Source: an uncultured Ruminococcus sp. (GTDB lineage: Bacteria > Bacillota > Clostridia > Oscillospirales > Ruminococcaceae). Taken from it: DNA of 10,446 nt. A program made the position numbers and the translations under genes. Shown piece by piece: positions 6,177 to 10,446 of the stretch. The first letter of the stretch is position 1. Each line of letters opens with the position of its first letter. Under the pieces are notes generated by a model. The model was not told the DNA's origin and made no database searches. It saw only the letters and a list, made by a program, of their open reading frames with translations. The stretch lies in assembly GCA_945876405.1 (NCBI GenBank), contig CAMCOJ010000046.1:1-10446 (forward strand), in the 5' to 3' direction.

Positions 6177-6216
6177 TTGTCCACCGCTTGAAAATCCGTG
6201 GACAAATGGTGGACAA
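6177..6216. repeat. Triplet of TTGTCCAC/GTGGACAA motifs
   Basis: TTGTCCACC at 6177-6185 can pair with GTGGACAA at 6198-6205 (8 bp) or with GGTGGACAA at 6208-6216 (9 bp), giving two mutually exclusive hairpins just after the ATPase stop codon. There is no T-run directly after either. It could be an accessory 3' structure or a protein-binding site. Confidence 0.45.
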
Positions 6217-6222
6217 AATACA

Positions 6223-6267
6223 AAAATCCCGCTGAAATCCGATTTTCACGAATATCAGCGGGATTTT
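6223..6267. terminator. Bidirectional intrinsic terminator
   Basis: A perfect 13-bp stem (arms AAAATCCCGCTGA and TCAGCGGGATTTT) with a 19-base loop is followed by TTTTATAATTATT on the plus strand and by TTTTTGTATTTT on the minus strand. It can end both the ATPase transcript and the convergent NifU-like/GGGtGRT transcript. Confidence 0.88.
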
Positions 6268-6307
6268 ATAATTATTCGTTAAATGCCGTAGTTAATCCGT
6301 TTGAAGC

Positions 6308-7306
6308 TTACTTCATAGCTTCCTCAACCGCAACTGCGCAAGCAACTGTAGCGCCAACCATTGGGTTGTTACCCATACCGATGAGGCCCATCATTTCTAC
6401 GTGAGCAGGAACTGATGAAGAACCGGCAAACTGAGCATCACTGTGCATTCTGCCCATTGTATCTGTCATACCGTATGAAGCAGGACCTGCAGCCATGTTA
6501 TCAGGGTGAAGTGTACGACCTGTACCGCCGCCTGAAGCAACTGAGAAGTACTTCTTGCCAGCGTCTGTTCTTTCCTTCTTGTAAGTACCTGCAACAGGGT
6601 GCTGGAATCTTGTTGGGTTTGTTGAGTTACCTGTGATAGAAACGTCAACGTTTTCCTTCCACATGATTGCAACGCCTTCTGTTACGTCGTTAGCGCCGTA
6701 GCAGTTTACCTTTGCGCGGAGACCGTTTGAGTAAGCCTTGCGGAACACTTCCTTAACTTCGCCAGTGTGATAGTCCATTTCTGTTTCAACGTATGTGAAG
6801 CCGTTGATTCTGGCAATAATCTGTGCAGCGTCCTTGCCGAGACCGTTAAGGATTACGCGGAGAGGAGTCTTACGAACCTTGTTTGCTTTTTCTGCGATAC
6901 CGATAGCACCTTCAGCAGCAGCGAATGATTCGTGACCTGCGAGGAATGCGAAGCATTCTGTTTCTTCTTCGAGGAGCATCTTACCGAGGTTACCGTGACC
7001 AAGACCAACCTTTCTCTGGTCAGCAACTGAGCCAGGGATACAGAAAGCCTGGAGACCTTCACCGATAGCCGCAGCAGCGTCAGCAGCCTTTGTGCAGCCT
7101 TTCTTTATTGCAATAGCACAGCCTACTGTGTAAGCCCACTTAGCGTTTTCAAAGCAGATAGGCTGAATGCCTTCTACCAGCTTGTAAATGTCGAGGCCCT
7201 TAGCCTTACATACATCAGCACACTCTTCAATAGAGTTGATGCCGTATTCTTTGATTACAGCGAGAATCTGCTTCTCTCTTCTGTCATATGATTCAAATAA
7301 AGCCAT
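6308..7306 (-). CDS. GGGtGRT protein (pfam14057 type)
   Basis: A 332-residue protein of the family named after its motif, here ASGGGTGRTLHPDN with GGGTGRT at 259-265. It has no signal peptide or membrane segment. Conserved-looking parts include paired Cys near the N-terminus (C29, C33), PICFENAKWAYTVGCA, and Gly-rich stretches GLGHGNLGK and GLIGMGNNP. It lacks any standard catalytic motif I can name. It lies 14 bases downstream of the NifU-like gene, with AAGGAGG filling the gap, so both are made from one mRNA. The fixed partnership suggests a role in handling Fe-S clusters or in a redox step, but the function is not established. Codon choice differs from the neighbours (mostly AAG, GAG, GGT, CTT-type preferred codons), as in strongly expressed genes. 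Its 3' end is duplicated at 4525-4572. Confidence 0.93.
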   Translation of the reverse strand: MALFESYDRREKQILAVIKEYGINSIEECADVCKAKGLDIYKLVEGIQPICFENAKWAYTVGCAIAIKKGCTKAADAAAAIGEGLQAFCIPGSVADQRKVGLGHGNLGKMLLEEETECFAFLAGHESFAAAEGAIGIAEKANKVRKTPLRVILNGLGKDAAQIIARINGFTYVETEMDYHTGEVKEVFRKAYSNGLRAKVNCYGANDVTEGVAIMWKENVDVSITGNSTNPTRFQHPVAGTYKKERTDAGKKYFSVASGGGTGRTLHPDNMAAGPASYGMTDTMGRMHSDAQFAGSSSVPAHVEMMGLIGMGNNPMVGATVACAVAVEEAMK

Positions 7307-7320
7307 TGTTGAGTTCCTCC

Positions 7321-8013
7321 TTATTCTTTTCTTGGGTCAACGATCTTTACTGCATCAGCAACTCTGCCGTACTGACCCTGAGCCTTTTCAAATGCTGTGT
7401 TAGCATCATCGCCGGCCTTAATGAAATCCATCATCTTACCGAAGTTTACAAACTTATAGCCGATGATTTCGTTGTCTTCGTTAAGAGCAAGACCTGTTAC
7501 ATAACCGTCTGTCATCTCAAGGTAACGAGGACCCTTTGCAAGTGTACCGTACATTGTACCAACCTGTGAACGGAGGCCCTTACCGAGGTCTTCAAGACCT
7601 GCACCGATTACAAGACCGTCTTCAGAGAAAGCACTCTGTGAACGACCGTAAACGATCTGGAGGAAGAGTTCTCTCATAGCTGTATTTATAGCGTCACAAA
7701 CGAGGTCTGTGTTGAGAGCTTCAAGAATTGTTCTGCCAGGAAGAATTTCAGAAGCCATAGCTGCTGAGTGTGTCATACCTGAACATCCGATTGTTTCAAC
7801 GAGACATTCCTGAATAACGCCTTCCTTAACGTTAAGTGTGAGCTTACATGTACCCTGCTGAGGAGCACACCAGCCTACACCGTGTGTAAAACCGGAAATA
7901 TCCTTGATTTCCTTTGCCTTAACCCATTTTGCTTCTTCAGGAATTGGAGCAGCACCATGAGCAACGCCCTGAGCGATAGGGCACATTGTTTCAACTTCAT
8001 GAGAATAATTCAT
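7321..8013 (-). CDS. NifU-like iron-sulfur scaffold family protein
   Basis: A 230-residue protein with a NifU/IscU-type N-terminal domain at about 40-125. Likely cluster ligands are Cys49 (HGVGWCAPQQGTC), Cys77 (TIGCSGMTHSAAM) and Cys106 (DLVCDAINTAMRE); Cys56 and Cys70 are extra. The C-terminal hundred residues (about 130-230), with GAGLEDLGKGLRSQVGTMYG and a lysine-rich end, are not part of classical IscU and are specific to this clostridial type that pairs with GGGtGRT proteins. AAAGGAG lies nine bases before the ATG. It is the first gene of a two-gene operon behind a near-consensus promoter, and its codon use suggests high expression. It probably holds or delivers an Fe-S cluster, perhaps to its partner. 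Whether it serves general cluster assembly, like SUF/ISC scaffolds, is unknown. Confidence 0.88.
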   Translation of the reverse strand: MNYSHEVETMCPIAQGVAHGAAPIPEEAKWVKAKEIKDISGFTHGVGWCAPQQGTCKLTLNVKEGVIQECLVETIGCSGMTHSAAMASEILPGRTILEALNTDLVCDAINTAMRELFLQIVYGRSQSAFSEDGLVIGAGLEDLGKGLRSQVGTMYGTLAKGPRYLEMTDGYVTGLALNEDNEIIGYKFVNFGKMMDFIKAGDDANTAFEKAQGQYGRVADAVKIVDPRKE

Positions 8014-8062
8014 ATTCTTAAACTCCTTTCAGTATTATGCTGTTATTACGCATTACTGTTTT

Positions 8063-8091
8063 ATTATACTACATGATACGTTTTTTTTCAA
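8063..8091 (-). promoter_or_regulatory. Strong promoter of the NifU-like/GGGtGRT operon
   Basis: On the minus strand TTGAAA (8091-8086), a 17-base spacer and TATAAT (8068-8063) differ from the sigma-A consensus at two -35 positions only. An A-tract of eight bases lies at the -35 and spacer. The leader to the ATG is about 45 bases. Confidence 0.82.
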
Positions 8092-8112
8092 GTATTTTTG
8101 CTCTTATTTTTC

Positions 8113-8141
8113 TTTACTTTTAATATTAGTTCTGATATAAT
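8113..8141 (+). promoter_or_regulatory. Candidate promoter of the small exported protein gene
   Basis: TTTACT (8113-8118), 17 bases, and TATAAT (8136-8141) precede the AAAAGGAG site and the ATG at 8182. The -10 is exact and the -35 matches four of six positions. It is divergent from the NifU-like promoter, with only about 20 bases between the two -35 boxes, so the two may influence each other. Confidence 0.6.
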
Positions 8142-8181
8142 AAACATAACGTTATTTTTTCAGAAAAGGAGAAGTAAACTT

Positions 8182-8598
8182 ATGAAAAATGCGATAATTA
8201 TGGTAAGCATTCTCTGTGCCTCAATAATTTTTGTTGTGCTTTTGCTCAGCTCCGCCAGAAACAGTCCTGAGAAAGACTACAACAGCAATTATTCCAGTCC
8301 GGTTAATGATGTGGATTTTGAACTTGTTATAGTTACATCGGAAAAAAATTTCTGGGAACGTGTGGCTGCACTGAAGGCAACGGAAGCCCCTGAATTTATT
8401 GCTGTAACTGATGAAGAAGGAAACCCTGTAACTGACGAAAACGGAAATGAAGTAACATGTACGGCTGAAATACAGTATGAGGAGAATTCCGGTGTGACAG
8501 GATCTCCGGACGAAGAAAGTGAAAATCCTGTAACAGAAAGCCCGGATAAGGAAAATGAAAATCCCGTAACAGAAATACCTGACGAAAAAAAGAGATAA
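8182..8598 (+). CDS. Small membrane-anchored or secreted acidic protein with 12-residue repeats
   Basis: A 138-residue protein with no family I can name. I chose the ATG at 8182 because AAAAGGAG lies nine bases before it and the product then starts with a clean hydrophobic segment (residues about 3-24, IIMVSILCASIIFVVLLLSS) that is a signal anchor or signal peptide. A longer in-frame start at 8098 would place the promoter inside the gene. The mature part is acidic. Residues about 74-90 (VTDEEGNPVTDENGNEVT) resemble the degenerate repeats of Ruminococcus cell-surface proteins. The C-terminal 36 residues are three 12-residue units ending in SPDEESE, SPDKENE and IPDEKKR, the last two opening with NPVTE. 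It probably sits at the outer face of the membrane. Monocistronic, function unknown. Confidence 0.8.
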   Translation: MKNAIIMVSILCASIIFVVLLLSSARNSPEKDYNSNYSSPVNDVDFELVIVTSEKNFWERVAALKATEAPEFIAVTDEEGNPVTDENGNEVTCTAEIQYEENSGVTGSPDEESENPVTESPDKENENPVTEIPDEKKR

Positions 8599-8625
8599 AA
8601 CTTTTTATAACTAATGTATTAAAAA

Positions 8626-8657
8626 AAGAGGTGTACCTAAAAATCAGTACACCTCTT
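8626..8657 (-). terminator. Intrinsic terminator of the rsmD-coaD operon
   Basis: A perfect 11-bp stem (AAGAGGTGTAC with GTACACCTCTT, loop 10) is followed on the minus strand by TTTTTTTAATAC. It lies downstream of the coiled-coil gene ending at 8814. On the plus strand no T-run follows, so it mainly serves the minus strand, although it also sits after the small protein gene. Confidence 0.7.
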
Positions 8658-8659
8658 AA

Positions 8660-8700
8660 ATTATAGTGAACGTCAAAATAAATTTGACTTTCACTATAAT
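8660..8700. repeat. 18-bp imperfect inverted repeat
   Basis: Arms at 8660-8677 and 8683-8700 (outer part ATTATAGTGAA / TTCACTATAAT) pair over 18 positions with one mismatch around a 5-base loop. The plus strand continues into TATTTTATTT, so it may end the small protein transcript. Its size and position beside another hairpin also fit a short repeat element. Confidence 0.6.
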
Positions 8701-8719
8701 TATTTTATTTATATTGCCT

Positions 8720-8790
8720 TGCACATCCGATGACTGCGTCATCTCCGTGCAGATCGGCACCGGTAAACGCAATTTATTTACTGCGTTTAC
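8720..8790. repeat. Interspersed repeat copy B with two hairpins
   Basis: The right part (8743-8769) matches 2-28 of the window with two mismatches. It ends in a 28-nt block (8763-8790) with 9-bp arms GTAAACGCA/TGCGTTTAC. The left part, not visible in copy A, forms a hairpin GATGAC-TGC-GTCATC (8729-8743) inside a TGCAC/GTGCA pair (8720-8724 with 8747-8751). Compared with copy A, the palindromic arms differ at two pairs and both pairs stay complementary (G-C to A-T, A-T to C-G). It sits between the terminator and the end of the coiled-coil gene, so it is part of that operon's 3' untranslated RNA. Confidence 0.75.
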
Positions 8791-8813
8791 TATATAGTTT
8801 ACGCCCGGTAATA

Positions 8814-9317
8814 TTACTGTTCGTCTTCAGTATTGTTTTTTCCGCCGTTCTTTACTCTGTTTATAGCCTGTGTTGTTCTCTTTACGTCCTGGAGACCATT
8901 CTCGAAGTACTTTTCAGCATCAGCAAGCATTCTGTCAACATAGCTGCTTGTGGCATTTTTGATTTCCTGTGAACGTGACTTTGCCTGGGAAAGAATCTCA
9001 AGTGCTCTCTGCTTGGCTTCCTTGACGATAGTATCACCGGAAACAAGCAGTTTTGCTCTTTCTTCTGCCTGCTGTACAATCTTCTCTGCTTTTTCTTCAG
9101 CTTCCTTAATAATTCTCTCACAGTCAAAATCAATAAGCTTGGCGCGTTTAATCTCCTGAGGAATATTAAGTCTGATATCATCGATAAGTTCCTTTAATCT
9201 TTCTGAGTCAATAAGAACTTTACTCTGTGAAAAAGGCATCGGTGCAGATTTTTCGAGTAATTCCTCCATCTGCTCAAGTATTTCATCAATATTGTTCATA
9301 TCAGCCGCTTCAGACAC
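8814..9317 (-). CDS. Coiled-coil protein of the rsmD-coaD operon (ATPase-subunit-like/DivIVA-like)
   Basis: A 167-residue, Glu/Lys/Ala-rich protein. Residues about 10-60 form a Leu-rich helical part (DEILEQMEELLEKS, SERLKELIDDIRLNIPQEI), and residues about 64-155 are one long predicted coiled coil (EEAEEKAEKIVQQAEERAK-like). Such proteins are often labelled ATPase because they resemble F-type b or V-type E/H subunits, but there is no nucleotide-binding motif; a DivIVA-like scaffold role is equally possible. No signal peptide. The GTG at 9317 has GGAGAGAG about 11 bases upstream; the ATG at 9299 is an alternative with a poorer site. It follows coaD by 46 bases, an arrangement common in clostridia. 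Its last codons and stop share a 15-base identity with the rsmD end. Confidence 0.82.
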   Translation of the reverse strand: MSEAADMNNIDEILEQMEELLEKSAPMPFSQSKVLIDSERLKELIDDIRLNIPQEIKRAKLIDFDCERIIKEAEEKAEKIVQQAEERAKLLVSGDTIVKEAKQRALEILSQAKSRSQEIKNATSSYVDRMLADAEKYFENGLQDVKRTTQAINRVKNGGKNNTEDEQ

Positions 9318-9363
9318 GGAGCCTGAAACTCTCTCCTTTCATCAAATAAATATGCCTGATAAT

Positions 9364-9858
9364 TCAGATTTTATTAACATTTGCTATGCGGGACATGATA
9401 TTTTCTCTGATAGCGTCGGGAACAAAACTGCTTATATCTCCGCCGAAGGCCGCAATCTGTTTTACAACGCTTGAACTGAGATACATATTTTCTGTGCTGG
9501 TAGTAAGAAATACGGTCTCGGCATCAGGGTAAAGTTTTTTGTTTGCAAGTGCCATCTGAAATTCATATTCGAAGTCACTTACCGCTCTCAGCCCCTTTAC
9601 TATTGCACATGCTCCAACATCTCTGACATAGTCTGCAAGAAGGCCATCAAGTATGTCAATAACTACATTGTCCATATCCGATGTAACATCCATAATCATC
9701 TTGATTCGTTCAGTAGGAGTAAACATAGGTTGTTTGGCGAGATTTGAGGAAACAAGTATTATTACCTTGTCAAACAGCCCGGATGCCCGGTTAAAAATAT
9801 CAATATGACCATAAGTAACTGGATCAAAACTACCCGGACAAACTGCTATTCTGCGCAC
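9364..9858 (-). CDS. coaD: Phosphopantetheine adenylyltransferase
   Basis: Catalyses the penultimate step of coenzyme A synthesis, transferring AMP from ATP to 4'-phosphopantetheine in the cytosol. The sequence has the nucleotidyltransferase motif CPGSFDPVTYGHIDI near the N-terminus (TxGH type), the substrate-binding KGLRAVSDFEYEFQMA around residues 85-100, and STENMYLSSSVVKQIA, matching the conserved ST.....SSS.VK region. Length (164) is normal. I chose the GTG at 9858, giving MRRIAVCPGSFD, because AGAGGTG lies six bases upstream and family members start this way. The upstream in-frame GTG at 9867 lies inside that ribosome binding site. It follows rsmD by 24 bases in the usual Firmicute rsmD-coaD order. 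An essential housekeeping gene. Confidence 0.96.
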   Translation of the reverse strand: MRRIAVCPGSFDPVTYGHIDIFNRASGLFDKVIILVSSNLAKQPMFTPTERIKMIMDVTSDMDNVVIDILDGLLADYVRDVGACAIVKGLRAVSDFEYEFQMALANKKLYPDAETVFLTTSTENMYLSSSVVKQIAAFGGDISSFVPDAIRENIMSRIANVNKI

Positions 9859-9882
9859 TAAAAACACCTCTAATCCGTAATA

Positions 9883-10431
9883 TTACTGTTCATCACTATT
9901 ATATACAAACTGACTAATTTCTATTTTACCATATTTATATTTCTTTTTCAAGACCAGAGGACCAAAATTAGCCGGGAGTTCAAGTTTCTGTTCGTGTTCA
10001 CATATAACCCTTCCTCCTTCATTGATATGACTTTCAAGAAGAGGAAGGACCTTTTCAAGAATACCCATGTTATACGGAGGATCAAGAAATACGATATCGT
10101 ACATACCGCGGTCGGTTTTCAGAAAGTCTATTGAATCCATATACACAACTCTGCTTCTGTCCGTAAATTCCGCAGATGCGATATTTTCGGTAATGATGTT
10201 TACTGATGCCTTTGACTTGTCTACAAATACAGCCTTTTCTGCTCCGCGGCTGAGTGCCTCAAGGCCAAGCTGCCCGCTTCCGCCGAAAAGATCAAGGACT
10301 GTAGCTCCCGGAAGATAAAACTGTATTGATGAAAATATAGCTTCCTTTACTTTGTCGGTTGTTGGTCTTACGTCGTTGCCTTCAAGGGTTTTTAATTTTC
10401 TTCCGCGTGCAGTACCTGCAATAATTCGCAT
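9883..10431 (-). CDS. rsmD: 16S rRNA (guanine966-N2)-methyltransferase
   Basis: Methylates G966 of 16S rRNA during 30S subunit assembly using S-adenosylmethionine. The 182-residue protein starts MRIIAGTARGRKLKTLEG, the family hallmark, followed by RPTTDKVKEAIFSSI. The SAM-binding motif is VLDLFGGSGQLGLEALSRGA at about 45-64, with the acidic loop VFVDKS after it. The catalytic DPPY lies at about 117-120 in DIVFLDPPYNMG. AAGGAG with about nine bases spacing supports the ATG at 10431. First visible gene of the minus-strand operon rsmD-coaD-coiled-coil protein; its promoter lies outside the window or further upstream. Confidence 0.96.
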   Translation of the reverse strand: MRIIAGTARGRKLKTLEGNDVRPTTDKVKEAIFSSIQFYLPGATVLDLFGGSGQLGLEALSRGAEKAVFVDKSKASVNIITENIASAEFTDRSRVVYMDSIDFLKTDRGMYDIVFLDPPYNMGILEKVLPLLESHINEGGRVICEHEQKLELPANFGPLVLKKKYKYGKIEISQFVYNSDEQ

Positions 10432-10446
10432 ATATGAGTTCTCCTT

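Noticed and set aside
7288..7569. Plus-strand ORFs opposite the GGGtGRT/NifU-like junction
   Set aside because: They are shadows of two well-recognised genes and lack ribosome binding sites.
8098..8181. N-terminal extension of the small exported protein from the ATG at 8098
   Set aside because: It would run through the TATAAT box and has no ribosome binding site, whereas the ATG at 8182 has AAAAGGAG at proper spacing.
9859..9867. Upstream GTG start of coaD at 9867
   Set aside because: It lies within the AGAGGTG ribosome binding site that serves the GTG at 9858, and family members begin at MRRIAV-like sequence.

Overview
The window looks like a chromosomal piece of a low-to-moderate GC anaerobic Firmicute, most likely Ruminococcus or a close Oscillospiraceae relative. 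The reasons are the strong AAGGAGG-type ribosome binding sites, the sigma-A-type promoters, the NifU-like/GGGtGRT gene pair typical of anaerobic clostridia, and a lipoprotein-like small protein with the 'TDEEGNPVTDENGNEVT' style of Ruminococcus surface proteins. The genus is inferred from family knowledge, not from a search. No rRNA, tRNA, CRISPR array, transposase or integrase gene is visible.

Layout. (1) 1-50 is the right part of a repeat with a perfect 28-nt palindrome; a second copy lies at 8720-8790. (2) 92-1429 (+) is a MATE-family efflux protein. (3) 1509-2357 (-) is an orphan, highly charged coiled-coil protein. (4) 2447-4502 (-) is an arsenic-resistance-like operon: a consensus promoter with an inverted-repeat operator, an ArsR/SmtB repressor, a coupled 30-codon ORF, an ArsP/YraQ-type permease, a Cys-rich thioredoxin-like protein, and last a 40-codon arsC reduced by a large in-frame internal deletion. 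(5) 4503-6300 is an islet. Its left part holds decayed coding sequence ending in a diverged copy of the 3' end of the GGGtGRT gene. It then carries a self-contained AAA/DUF4143 ATPase gene with its own promoter, palindromic operator candidate and terminator. It abuts the intact GGGtGRT gene end. (6) 6308-8091 (-) is a NifU-like scaffold gene plus the GGGtGRT gene behind a near-consensus promoter. (7) 8113-8598 (+) is a small exported or anchored acidic protein with 12-residue repeats. (8) 8620-8800 is dense in hairpins: a terminator, a long inverted repeat and the second repeat copy. (9) 8814-10431 (-) is the housekeeping operon rsmD-coaD-coiled-coil protein.

How the genes may work together. 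The ArsR repressor probably controls its own operon in response to a thiophilic metal(loid). The permease would export the compound and the thioredoxin-like protein would handle thiol chemistry. The arsenate-reductase step appears to have been lost in place. The NifU-like and GGGtGRT proteins probably act as a pair in Fe-S or redox metabolism whose exact role is not settled. The most notable points for a second look are the internally deleted arsC, the duplicated GGGtGRT gene end flanking the ATPase islet, and the two-copy repeat whose hairpin shows compensatory base changes.
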